Shown one piece after another: positions 30,898 to 39,073 of a DNA stretch of 64,000 nt. Source of the DNA: Microvirga lupini (lineage in GTDB: Bacteria > Pseudomonadota > Alphaproteobacteria > Rhizobiales > Beijerinckiaceae); NCBI RefSeq assembly GCF_014191055.1, contig NZ_JACHWB010000001.1, forward strand, positions 959,875 through 1,023,874, written 5' to 3'. The notes beneath the pieces were generated by a model, which had not been told where the DNA came from, made no database searches, and saw nothing but the letters and a program-made list of their open reading frames with translations. Position 1 is the first letter of the stretch. The number at the start of each line of letters is the position of its first letter. Position numbers and translations under genes: made by a program.

Positions 30898-32118
30898 ATG
30901 GACACCAAATCACCCGTCATGCCCGCTGCCCCCCTCCAGACTTCGGCGGAGAGGATCGCGGTGCCCATCCTCGCCGCCATCAGCGTGTCGCACATGCTGA
31001 ACGACCTGATCCAGTCGCTTCTTCCGGCGATCTACCCGATCCTGAAGGACAATTACCGTCTCGACTTCGGCCAGATCGGTCTGCTGACGCTCACTTTCCA
31101 GATGAGTGCATCGCTGCTGCAGCCGCTCGTCGGAACGTTCACGGACCGCAGGCCGCAGCCCTTTTCCCTCGTGGTCGGCATGGGCTTTACCCTCATCGGC
31201 CTGCTGACGCTCTCGCAGGCGCATTCCTATCCGATGCTGCTCCTCGGCGCGGCGCTGGTGGGCATGGGCTCGTCGGTCTTCCATCCGGAATCCTCGCGAG
31301 TCGCCCGCATGGCCTCGGGTGGACGCCATGGGCTGGCGCAGTCGGTGTTCCAGGTCGGCGGCAATGCGGGCACGGCCCTGGGGCCGCTGCTCGCGGCCTT
31401 CATCGTCGTGCCATTTGGACAGGGCAGCATTGCCTGGTTCTCCGCCGTGGCGCTGCTCGCGATGCTGATCCTGTTCGCGGTCGGACGCTGGTACCGGGAC
31501 AGGCTGGTGGAGTTGAGGGCGAAGCCGAAGGTGGCGCAGAAAACCTCACCCGTGTCGCGCCGGCGCATCGCCCTATCGATCACGATCCTGATGCTGCTGG
31601 TCTTCTCGAAGAACTTCTACATGGCCGGCCTCACCAGCTACTACACCTTCTACCTGATCTCGAAGTTCCAAGTGTCGGTGCAGGATGCGCAGGTCTACCT
31701 GTTCATCTTCCTCGGAGCCGTGGCGGCCGGAACGCTGCTCGGCGGTCCGGTCGGCGACAGAATCGGCCGGCGCTACGTGATCTGGATCTCGATCCTCGGT
31801 GTGCTGCCCTTCACGCTCCTGCTGCCCTATGCCGGCCTGTTCTGGACCGCGGTGCTGAGCGTCATCATCGGCCTCGTGCTCGCCTCCGCGTTCTCGGCCA
31901 TCCTGGTCTATGCGACCGAGCTCGTACCCGGCCGTGTCGGCACGATCGCCGGCCTGTTCTTCGGCCTGTCCTTCGGCATGGGTGGCTTAGGGGCCGCAGC
32001 CCTGGGGCAGCTCGCCGACGCGACGAGCATCGAGACCGTCTACAAGGTCTGCTCGTTCCTGCCGGCCATCGGGCTGCTCGCCTATTTCCTGCCGAAGATC
32101 GAGAAGGCGCGGGCTTAA
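30898..32118 (+). CDS. MFS transporter, fosmidomycin-resistance (Fsr) family
   Basis: 406 aa with 12 membrane segments. Diagnostic features are SHMLNDLIQSLLPAIYPIL near residue 33, the HPESSRVARMASGGRHGLAQ stretch (about 130-150) and FQVGGNAGTALGP, as in E. coli Fsr. It is an inner-membrane H+-driven exporter, substrate unknown. ATG 30898 follows 272 bp after the divergent CAP-RTX gene. A perfect palindromic repeat lies just downstream. Confidence 0.92.
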   Translation: MDTKSPVMPAAPLQTSAERIAVPILAAISVSHMLNDLIQSLLPAIYPILKDNYRLDFGQIGLLTLTFQMSASLLQPLVGTFTDRRPQPFSLVVGMGFTLIGLLTLSQAHSYPMLLLGAALVGMGSSVFHPESSRVARMASGGRHGLAQSVFQVGGNAGTALGPLLAAFIVVPFGQGSIAWFSAVALLAMLILFAVGRWYRDRLVELRAKPKVAQKTSPVSRRRIALSITILMLLVFSKNFYMAGLTSYYTFYLISKFQVSVQDAQVYLFIFLGAVAAGTLLGGPVGDRIGRRYVIWISILGVLPFTLLLPYAGLFWTAVLSVIIGLVLASAFSAILVYATELVPGRVGTIAGLFFGLSFGMGGLGAAALGQLADATSIETVYKVCSFLPAIGLLAYFLPKIEKARA

Positions 32119-32145
32119 GCCGCTTCGCGCATCTTTCCGTTCTGT

Positions 32146-32189
32146 CCTCATCCTGAGGAGGTCGCTTGAGCGACCTCCTCAGGATGAGG
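32146..32189. repeat. Perfect palindromic repeat (type A, short form)
   Basis: Two 20-bp arms (CCTCATCCTGAGGAGGTCGC and its reverse complement) enclose a TTGA loop. The CATCCTGAGGAGGTCGC core is shared with the element at 13722-13816. It sits between the convergent fsr-like and PEP-mutase-family genes and could also act as a terminator, although it lacks a T tract. Confidence 0.88.
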
Positions 32190-32222
32190 GCTTGTGAGTG
32201 TACCGATGTTGGAAGTGAGTGC

Positions 32223-32987
32223 TCAGAGCAGGGCTTCTCTTGCAGCGTTCTCAAGCGCCTTCATCATCATCCGGTACGGTCCGGGCCCATGGCTGATGCG
32301 CGCGACGCCGAGCTCTGCGAGGCGCGCAGCCGGGGGAGCCGAAGCGCTCGCCATGATGTTGACCGGCAGAGGCGAGGCTTCGACGACGCGGGCGATCAGG
32401 GCCTCGTTCACGAGGCCCGGGACGAAGAAGCCGTCCGCGCCCGCATCGGCATAGGCACGTCCGCGGTCGATGGCCTCCGCAACGAGGCCTTCATGGGAGT
32501 CGGCCGGGGCGATGAGAAACACGTCGGTGCGCGCGTTGAGGAATGCGGGAATGCCCAGTCGCTCGGCTGCGTGGCGGGCCCCTGTGAGCCGCGCCGCCTG
32601 TTCCGAGACCGCGCGCAAAGGTCCGGACTCGCGCGCGCTGTCCTCGAGGTTGCACCCGATGGCGCCGGCCTCCACCGCACGGGCGACGGTCATGCCGACA
32701 CCATCGGGCGTCGCGCCGTACCCGCTTTCCAGGTCGATCGTCACCGGCAGATCGGTGGCGGCCGTGATGCGCTCCAGATTGGCCAGCGCGAGATCGAAGG
32801 GCATGAACTCGCCGTCGTCGAAGCCATGCGCCGCCGCAACCGACCAGCTGCCGGTCGCGAGCGCCTTCGCGCCGCTTGCCGCAACGGCTTTCGCGGTGCC
32901 GGCATCCCAGACGTTGAACAGGATGATCGGATTGCCCGGAACGTGGAGCGCCTTGAACGCTTGGGCCTTCGTGACTTGATCGGACAT
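32223..32987 (-). CDS. Isocitrate lyase/phosphoenolpyruvate mutase family enzyme
   Basis: 254 aa TIM-barrel protein. Family residues include ILFNVWDAGTAKAVAASGA (start), LPVTIDLESGYG (Mg-binding Asp/Glu, about residue 80), AGAIGCNLEDS (about 105) and ADGFFVPGLVNE (about 185). The KKCGH-type catalytic loop of isocitrate lyase is not present, so it is more like the oxaloacetate decarboxylase/PEP-mutase-like branch; the substrate is unknown. ATG 32987 lies 8 bp after the ada stop, so the two are cotranscribed. Confidence 0.86.
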   Translation of the reverse strand: MSDQVTKAQAFKALHVPGNPIILFNVWDAGTAKAVAASGAKALATGSWSVAAAHGFDDGEFMPFDLALANLERITAATDLPVTIDLESGYGATPDGVGMTVARAVEAGAIGCNLEDSARESGPLRAVSEQAARLTGARHAAERLGIPAFLNARTDVFLIAPADSHEGLVAEAIDRGRAYADAGADGFFVPGLVNEALIARVVEASPLPVNIMASASAPPAARLAELGVARISHGPGPYRMMMKALENAAREALL

Positions 32988-32995
32988 CCGTAACC

Positions 32996-34057
32996 TCAAA
33001 GCTGCGATTGTGATTGTGCCATGCGCTGCTCGTGATTGAGCAGCCATTGCTTGCGCCAGATCTTGCCGCCGTAGCCAGTCATGGATCCGTCGGCGCCGAT
33101 GACACGATGACAGGGGACGATGATGGCCACCTGATTGGCGCCGTTCGCTCGTGCCACCGCCCGTACCGCGTTGGGGCATTCCATCGCAGCCGCGAGGGCG
33201 CCGTAGCTGCGTGTCTGGCCGACCGGGATGTGCTGCAAAGCATTCCAGACGTTCGCCTCAAAAGCCGTGCCTTTCTGAACGAGCGGTACGGTGAATGCGG
33301 TCAGCTGTCCTGAGAAGTATCGCTCCAGTTCACAAGCGAGGAGGTCGAGCATCGCGTGGCTCCCGAAGCGGATCGGCCCGGTCCGCTCGTGCAGCCGCTT
33401 GATCTCGTTGGGAAGCGCCTTGCGTTCCGCGAATTCCAGCAGGTGCACGCCCGCATCGTCCACCACGGCGAGCATCGCGCCGATAGGCGTGTCGAGCCAT
33501 TGCGCCGTGAGGATCTGGTGCGCCGTCATGCGGGTCGGCGCATCGCCTATGAGCCTGCTGATGGCCTCGCGAAAGCCGCTGCCGGATTCATAGCCCGCGT
33601 CGAGCTGGGCATCCATCACCGTGCCGCCCTGCTGCAGGGTGCCGACCGCAAGCCCCAGCCGCTGGGAGCGTGCATATTGCGCGAAGGTGACGCCGTATTT
33701 GCGCTGGAAGGCGCGACGCACGGTCGAGGGATCGTAGCCCAGCGCCTTCAGGTCTCCCGCGCTCCACCGCCTGTCGGGCTCCGCCTTGATCCGATCTCTC
33801 AAGATATGGAGAGCCTCGCTCGCAGGCGGCTTGATGTCGAGGGGCCTGCAGCGCAGGCAGGGGCGAAAGCCCGCCTCCTGGGCCGTGTCCCGGCAGTCGA
33901 AGAACACGACGTTGGTGCGCTTCGGCTTGCGGGCCGGGCAGGTCAGGCGGCAGAAGATGCCGGTGGTCTTCACGCCCACATAGGCGAACCCCTCGTAGGA
34001 AGGATCGCGGGCGATGAGAGCCGCAAAGAGAGTGTCGTCGTCACGGAGCATTGGCAT
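32996..34057 (-). CDS. ada: Bifunctional DNA methyl-phosphotriester/O6-methylguanine repair and regulator Ada
   Basis: 353 aa with all three Ada parts. The N-terminal zinc domain has Cys36, Cys40, Cys67 and Cys70 (FCRLTCP ... PCLRCRP), of which Cys36 corresponds to the phosphotriester acceptor; an AraC helix-turn-helix follows (about 80-180), then an O6-alkylguanine-DNA methyltransferase domain with acceptor Cys316 in PCHRVIG. The spacing of the zinc cysteines matches E. coli Ada. It repairs alkylated DNA and activates the adaptive response. ATG 34057 or the ATG two codons later are both possible. Confidence 0.95.
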   Translation of the reverse strand: MPMLRDDDTLFAALIARDPSYEGFAYVGVKTTGIFCRLTCPARKPKRTNVVFFDCRDTAQEAGFRPCLRCRPLDIKPPASEALHILRDRIKAEPDRRWSAGDLKALGYDPSTVRRAFQRKYGVTFAQYARSQRLGLAVGTLQQGGTVMDAQLDAGYESGSGFREAISRLIGDAPTRMTAHQILTAQWLDTPIGAMLAVVDDAGVHLLEFAERKALPNEIKRLHERTGPIRFGSHAMLDLLACELERYFSGQLTAFTVPLVQKGTAFEANVWNALQHIPVGQTRSYGALAAAMECPNAVRAVARANGANQVAIIVPCHRVIGADGSMTGYGGKIWRKQWLLNHEQRMAQSQSQL

Positions 34058-34107
34058 GCCGTTGTTCTAGCGCAATTGCCGGGACCCTGTCGCCGGAAAC
34101 GAGGCGT

Positions 34108-35451
34108 CTATTTTTTGCCAGACGAGGAGACTTGGGCCACATCCACGCTGAGCCGCATTTGAGGATGAATGCCGCAGATCACATCGTAATGGCCGGGCTG
34201 ATCGAAGCCGATGGTCACGGTATCGCCCGGGTTCTGAGCATCCGAGTTGAAGCTCGTGCCGGGGCCGTCGACGCGCACGTTGTGAACCCGCGTGTCGTCA
34301 TTGAGAATGCGCAATGCCTCGCCCGTCTTCAGCACGACGGCGCCCGGCGAGAAGCGCCGATCCTTCTGGCTGATGGTGGACGCTGCAACCGCCTCTGCGC
34401 CAACACCCGCCACCATGGCTTTGGCGGGAAGACTTGCCGGTCGCGGGGGATCGTTGCTGGACAGTGTATTGAGGAAGGCGACGAGTTGCCCGCGCTCCGT
34501 GGCGCTGAGTTCGATGCGCTGCGGCAGGTCGGCCGAAAGGGTGGGGCGCTTCACGATGCGGTCGGCGTAGTGGTCGACCACATCCTCAAATGTGGCGAGG
34601 GAGCCGTCATGCATGTAGGGCGCGGACCAGACCCGCTCGCGCAGGCTCGGCGTTTTGAAGGCATGGTTCGCCGCGCTCACCCCGAGCACGGGTCCGCGTC
34701 CCTTGTCGGGGCTCGGCAGCCCGATGTCGTGGAAGGCTTCATCAGTGAAGCGCCAGCCCTGGTGGCAGGCGACGCATCCGCCCTTGCCGACAAAGAGCGA
34801 GAAGCCCGCAAGTTCATCCGGCTCCAAGGCCTTGTCGTCACCCTTCACCCATTGGTCGAATCGGGTCTCGGGCGAAACGAGCGTTCGCTGGAACGCCGCC
34901 AGGGCCTTCGCCAGATTGTCTCGCGAGACGGCAGGATCGTCTGGAAAAGCGGCCGCAAACGCCCTGCGCATCTGCGGATCGGACGAAAGTTCGCGCAGGG
35001 ACGTTTGCAGATCGCCCGCCATTTCCCGCACATTCTCGATCGGCACCATGGCCTGGGTTTCCAGGCTCGAGGCCCGGCCGTCCCAGAAGAAGGACAGGCC
35101 CCAGGCCAAGTTCCACAGGGGTGGCGTGCGGCGGTCGAGAGGCTGCCCGTCATGGCCTACATGCCGGTCGACGCCGTCGGAGAAGGAGAGATCAGCCTGA
35201 TGGCAAGTCGAACAGGCAGTCATGCCATCGCCCGACAGGCGTGTGTCGTCGAACAGTTTTGCGCCGAGCGCCACTTTCTCCGTCGTGGCCGGATTGTTCG
35301 GCGGCGTGGGCGTATGATCGGGACGCGCGAAAACCTTGCGCCAGTGCTCGGCATCGAGCGGAGCGGGCTTGTCGGCCGCACCGCCGACCAGGCTTGCGAG
35401 CACGAGGCCCGCAAGCACCCGGCCGGCTTTGGCGAGGCCTTCGCGCGTCAT
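34108..35451 (-). CDS. Di-haem cytochrome c peroxidase (MauG-like) fused to a cupredoxin domain
   Basis: 447 aa. After a hydrophobic leader (about residues 8-26) come two c-type haem motifs, CSTCH (80-84) and CVACH (226-230), in a bacterial cytochrome c peroxidase/MauG fold. After residue ~345 a C-terminal cupredoxin domain has a complete type 1 copper set: His390 (RVHNVRV), Cys426, His429 and Met432 (ICGIHPQM). Peroxidases of this family reduce H2O2 in the periplasm or oxidise protein targets; a fused copper domain could be the electron donor or acceptor. It starts 5 bp after the helical-protein gene and is cotranscribed with it. Confidence 0.9.
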   Translation of the reverse strand: MTREGLAKAGRVLAGLVLASLVGGAADKPAPLDAEHWRKVFARPDHTPTPPNNPATTEKVALGAKLFDDTRLSGDGMTACSTCHQADLSFSDGVDRHVGHDGQPLDRRTPPLWNLAWGLSFFWDGRASSLETQAMVPIENVREMAGDLQTSLRELSSDPQMRRAFAAAFPDDPAVSRDNLAKALAAFQRTLVSPETRFDQWVKGDDKALEPDELAGFSLFVGKGGCVACHQGWRFTDEAFHDIGLPSPDKGRGPVLGVSAANHAFKTPSLRERVWSAPYMHDGSLATFEDVVDHYADRIVKRPTLSADLPQRIELSATERGQLVAFLNTLSSNDPPRPASLPAKAMVAGVGAEAVAASTISQKDRRFSPGAVVLKTGEALRILNDDTRVHNVRVDGPGTSFNSDAQNPGDTVTIGFDQPGHYDVICGIHPQMRLSVDVAQVSSSGKK

Positions 35452-35456
35452 GAGCG

Positions 35457-36317
35457 TTAGCGCAGGTTCCCGAGCTGCAGCTCGAACTTCGCGATGGTGC
35501 TCAGAAATTCGCCGGAATCCTTGACGGCCTGCTTGGGCGGCGTCACGGCCGGGAAGACAGCCTTGAGATCGTTGAGGCTTGCCTGCACGGCCTTGGCGGC
35601 GTCGGCGTTCTTGGCGGAAGCGGCCGGCATGACCGTTCCGACGAGGCGGTCCACTTCCATTACGAAGCCGCGCGCATCCTGGTACTCGACCACATTGGCG
35701 ATGCGGCCCTTCTCAACAGCTTCCGCATATTCGTCGGCCGCCTGCTGCAGCACCTCGAGAGCGGTCTCAAGCGTGAAGTAGGTGCCGTTCTCCTCCTTGG
35801 CCTTCACGGCGGTCTCGGCGGCAGACAGACGCTCGTCGAGGGCCGCGCGGGCGCGGGCGTAGGCTTCCTTGTTCTTGGCCTTCACGGTCTGGGAGAGCGA
35901 CTTCAGGGCGACCTGGAAGGGCGCGATGCTGAAGGTCTTCAGATCGTCGCGAATGCTGGCGTAGATCTCTTCCTCCGGGTGCAGGAAGTGCGGCAGCGCA
36001 TCGGCCCAGCGGCCGGCATCGATCAACTCTCCGCCGACCAGGAGATGACCGCGGATCATCTCGATGCCGCGATAGAGGTGCAGCGCCGGGGGAAGCTGCG
36101 CGGCGCCGGCCCCGCCCTCGTCACCTTCTCCGCCCGAGGTTGCTGCCGGAGCCGCAGCTCCGTGGCCCTGATGCTGGGCGAGATGAATCAGGGGCTGGTC
36201 CGCCTTGGCTTCAATCTGGGACTGTGTCTGCGTAGGCGTAAAAGATGCCTGTGATGCTGCCGGTGTCGCGACCAGAACCGCGGTGCTCAGCCCCGCCCAG
36301 ATCTTCCGTCTCTTCAT
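35457..36317 (-). CDS. Periplasmic helical protein of unknown function
   Basis: 286 aa. A signal peptide (MKRRKIWAGLSTAVLVATPAA..., cleaved near ASQA) is followed by a His/Gly-rich region (LIHLAQHQGHGAA) and an Ala/Glu/Lys-rich, all-helical body with a His-containing HFLHPEEEIY motif near residue 125. The composition suggests a helical bundle, perhaps metal-binding, but I do not recognise the family. ATG 36317 is preceded by GGGGAA. It is the first gene of the unit that ends with the peroxidase-cupredoxin gene, and an Irr-like palindrome lies 38 bp upstream. Confidence 0.75.
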   Translation of the reverse strand: MKRRKIWAGLSTAVLVATPAASQASFTPTQTQSQIEAKADQPLIHLAQHQGHGAAAPAATSGGEGDEGGAGAAQLPPALHLYRGIEMIRGHLLVGGELIDAGRWADALPHFLHPEEEIYASIRDDLKTFSIAPFQVALKSLSQTVKAKNKEAYARARAALDERLSAAETAVKAKEENGTYFTLETALEVLQQAADEYAEAVEKGRIANVVEYQDARGFVMEVDRLVGTVMPAASAKNADAAKAVQASLNDLKAVFPAVTPPKQAVKDSGEFLSTIAKFELQLGNLR

Positions 36318-36355
36318 GCTGTTCCCCTTCGATGGGCCAAGCCATCGGCGCACAG

Positions 36356-36370
36356 TTTAGAACTTCTAAA
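36356..36370. promoter_or_regulatory. Perfect palindrome resembling an Irr/ICE iron box
   Basis: TTTAGAACTTCTAAA, with arms TTTAGAA and TTCTAAA around a single base, lies in the spacer between the divergent helical-protein and PKHD-hydroxylase genes. The arms match those I recall for the rhizobial Irr (iron control element) motif, though that motif is usually described with a longer central gap. Flanking sequence is AT-rich, as for promoters. Function is inferred. Confidence 0.5.
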
Positions 36371-36441
36371 AACTACTTGCCTTTACAATGACTTAGCTAC
36401 TGAATATGGGGTGCCCTTGCAAGCCTGAAAGTGCCTCATCC

Positions 36442-37101
36442 ATGCTGATCACCATTGCAGATATCCTGTCCCCGGCCGAGCTGGAAGAGGTTCGTGCCAT
36501 GCTTGGATCCATGCGTTTCGAGGATGGCCGCGCGACGGCGGGATGGAGCGCCAAGCTCGTGAAGGACAATGAACAAGCGCGCGAGGGTGCTGCCCTGACC
36601 CTGATCCGGGAAAAGGTGACGAAGGCCGTCATGGGAAACGAGGTCTTCAGCCTCGCTGTTCGCCCGAAGGCTCTGACGCCCCTGATCTTCGCTCGCTACG
36701 GCCAAGGCAAGGAATACGGCTCCCACGTGGACAATCCGCTGATGAACGGCATTCGCACGGATGTGTCCTTCACGCTCTTTCTGGCCGATCCGGCCTCCTA
36801 TGACGGCGGCGAACTGGTGATCGAATCCGTCTCGGGGGAGGAGGAGGTGAAGCTGCCGGCGGGCCATCTGGTCGCCTATGATTCGACGAGTCTGCACCGG
36901 GTGGCTCCCGTCACGCGGGGCGAGCGCATGGTAATGGTGGGCTGGGCGCAGAGCTTTGTGCGCGACAGTGCCAAGCGCGAGCTCCTCTTCGATCTGGAGA
37001 CCGCCAAGCGAGGCCTCTTCGCCCAGGCCGGAAAGACACCGGAATTCGACCTGCTGGCGAAGAGCAGCGCCAATCTCTTCCGGATGTGGGCGGAGGTTTA
37101 G
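36442..37101 (+). CDS. Fe(II)/2-oxoglutarate-dependent PKHD-type hydroxylase (PiuC/YbiX family)
   Basis: 219 aa. The facial triad is visible as His95-x-Asp97 (YGSHVDNPL) and His152 (STSLHRVAPV), with Arg162 as the 2-oxoglutarate anchor, in a double-stranded beta-helix. PiuC/YbiX proteins often accompany TonB siderophore receptors and are iron regulated; the substrate is unproven. ATG 36442 gives the family N-terminus MLITIADILSPAEL; an ATG at 36406 would add 12 unlike residues. The gene ends 3 bp before a convergent dioxygenase gene. Confidence 0.9.
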   Translation: MLITIADILSPAELEEVRAMLGSMRFEDGRATAGWSAKLVKDNEQAREGAALTLIREKVTKAVMGNEVFSLAVRPKALTPLIFARYGQGKEYGSHVDNPLMNGIRTDVSFTLFLADPASYDGGELVIESVSGEEEVKLPAGHLVAYDSTSLHRVAPVTRGERMVMVGWAQSFVRDSAKRELLFDLETAKRGLFAQAGKTPEFDLLAKSSANLFRMWAEV

Positions 37102-37104
37102 GTC

Positions 37105-37725
37105 CTACTGCCAGGCGTAGTTGAAGCTGATGCTGATGCGCTCGGATTCGGCCTCGTTCAGGGGCACCTCGTGGCGCAGCCAGCTTTCCCATAACAGCAC
37201 CGTGCCGGGAACGGGCTTCATATAGGCGAACTGCCGATTCTCCGGCTTGGCCTTGGCCTTGCGGGGCGGGGCCGCCATCATGAAGCCGAGGCGCGGATCC
37301 TCCAGCTTGAGGGCGCTCGCTCCTTCCGGGATCGTCACGTAATAGGTGCCGCTGATCACCGAATGCGGGTGGATGTGCGAGGTGTGGATGCCGCCCGGCG
37401 GCAGGATGTTGATCCACAGGCTGTCCATGACGAGCTTGCGGCCCTGGAGGTCGTATTCCAGCTCCTTGGCGAAGGCCGCCACGTGCTTGTCGATCTCCTT
37501 CAGGAGGTCGCCGAAGACCGGAACGCGCCAGGGCAGGTCGTTGAGGGACGCATAGGACGTATAGCCCGGATAGCCGTGCTTGGCGCACCAGCGCTGGCCG
37601 GCCTCGTCGTCCTCGGCGATGGACAGGCTTGCTGCCTCAAGCTCGGCATTGCGCTGTTCGGCCTTGGAGCCTGTCAGCTCGGCGCGGTAGACTTTGGTGA
37701 CGAAAAGCGTATCGATGCTTGCCAT
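37105..37725 (-). CDS. Putative 2OG-Fe(II) oxygenase, TIGR02466 family
   Basis: 206 aa. Features of the TIGR02466 family are the N-terminal FVTKVYRAEL, WINILPPGGIHTSHIHPHSV (about residues 105-124, supplying His and other iron ligands), GTYYVTIPEG, and the late VPGTVLLWESWLRHEVPLN (His near 188) and ISISFNYAW end. These are iron- and oxoglutarate-dependent hydroxylases of unknown substrate, often in phage or cyanobacterial contexts but also chromosomal. It is convergent with the PKHD gene, with only 3 bp between them. Confidence 0.85.
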   Translation of the reverse strand: MASIDTLFVTKVYRAELTGSKAEQRNAELEAASLSIAEDDEAGQRWCAKHGYPGYTSYASLNDLPWRVPVFGDLLKEIDKHVAAFAKELEYDLQGRKLVMDSLWINILPPGGIHTSHIHPHSVISGTYYVTIPEGASALKLEDPRLGFMMAAPPRKAKAKPENRQFAYMKPVPGTVLLWESWLRHEVPLNEAESERISISFNYAWQ

Positions 37726-37852
37726 GGCTCGGCTCTGTTACAGGGGCTGGCCCCTTGTCAAAATGATTGCCCGATTGAGGCGCATAGCAGCTTTCCCGGG
37801 CGAACGCCTCCCCTGACTTGAAGGTTTCACGGGGACACCACACCTTGGCCTT

Positions 37853-39073
37853 ATGATGCTTCCTCCCGCCATAGCCTTCTCGGACGATCTCCTGACCATG
37901 GCCAAGAGCCTGGACACGGAGAGCCTGTCGCGCGTCATCGCCCTGCGGGACTGGATCGTCACCAGCGGGGCCCGGATGGAGGATTCGAACGAGGTCCTGA
38001 CCGGCTTCCTCAACCGGCTGATCGATCTGGGGCTGCCCATCGACCGGGCCGTCTCGGCCATCGAGGCGCTCCATTCCGAATATGCCGGCATCGGCCGGTT
38101 CTGGACCCGGGAGGAAGGCACCGTCGTGCGCTACCTGCCGCACGGCGACCGCCGCGAGGACGTCTACCAAGCCAGCCCCTTCGCCTATGTGAACCGTACC
38201 GGCGAATGGCTCATCCTCGATCTGGACGAGACCCCCGATGATCTCTTCCCGATCATTCCGGAGCTGAAGGAGGCCGGCTACCGGCAATACGTCACGGTTC
38301 CGATCTTGTTCACCAACGGGGCCGAGAACGCGATCTCGTTCGCGACCCGGACGCCGGGCGGGTTCGGCCAGCGGGAACTCACGATCCTGCGCATGGCCAT
38401 GCCGTCGTTTGCCCTCGTCACCGAGCTGCGCGCGACGAGCAATCGCCTCGACCAGGTGCTACGCATCTATGTGGGCGACGACCCGCACAAGGCGATCCTG
38501 TCCGGGGCCATCCAGCGCGGGCAGGTGACGCGCATCCGCTCGGCCATTCTGTTCGCCGACATGCGCGACTACACGCATATCTCGTCGACGCTGAGCCCCG
38601 AGAGCGCGGTGGAGCTACTGAATACCTATTTCGACTGCCTCGTCCCACCCATCGAAGACGAAGGCGGTGAGGTTCTGAAATATCTGGGCGACGGTGTGCT
38701 CGCGATCATGCGCGACAAAGGCGACGATACAGGCGGCGCGGCACAATCGGCGCTCACGGCCGCCACCAATGCGCTGCGGCGCATCGAGGCGGCGAACAGC
38801 GAGGGGCGCTTTCCCGTGCCGATCAGCGTGGGTTTCGCTCTGCATCACGGCGACGCGGCCTATGGCAATGTGGGCTCCGGCCAGCGCCTCGACTTCACGG
38901 TAATCGGGCGCGACGTCAATCTCGCAAGCCGCATCGCCGAGTTGAACAAGCGGCTGGGTGAGCCGCTGCTCATGTCAAAGCCCTTCGTGGAGCACCTGTG
39001 GGGCAATCCTTCTCCCCTCGGAGCCCATGCGGTGGAAGGCTTCGCGGAAGCCATCGAAGTCTACCGCCCCTGA
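37853..39073 (+). CDS. Class III adenylate/guanylate cyclase
   Basis: 406 aa. The N-terminal 200 residues resemble the sensor-like region of alphaproteobacterial cyclases, and the C-terminal catalytic domain (about 215-400) contains the metal-binding Asp in SAILFADMRDYTHIS, EVLKYLGDGVLAIM with the substrate-specifying Lys, and FTVIGRDVNLASRIAELNK. These point to an active class III cyclase, more likely making cAMP. No membrane segment. Its stop overlaps the end of the convergent glutathione-transferase-family gene by 13 bp. Confidence 0.9.
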   Translation: MMLPPAIAFSDDLLTMAKSLDTESLSRVIALRDWIVTSGARMEDSNEVLTGFLNRLIDLGLPIDRAVSAIEALHSEYAGIGRFWTREEGTVVRYLPHGDRREDVYQASPFAYVNRTGEWLILDLDETPDDLFPIIPELKEAGYRQYVTVPILFTNGAENAISFATRTPGGFGQRELTILRMAMPSFALVTELRATSNRLDQVLRIYVGDDPHKAILSGAIQRGQVTRIRSAILFADMRDYTHISSTLSPESAVELLNTYFDCLVPPIEDEGGEVLKYLGDGVLAIMRDKGDDTGGAAQSALTAATNALRRIEAANSEGRFPVPISVGFALHHGDAAYGNVGSGQRLDFTVIGRDVNLASRIAELNKRLGEPLLMSKPFVEHLWGNPSPLGAHAVEGFAEAIEVYRP

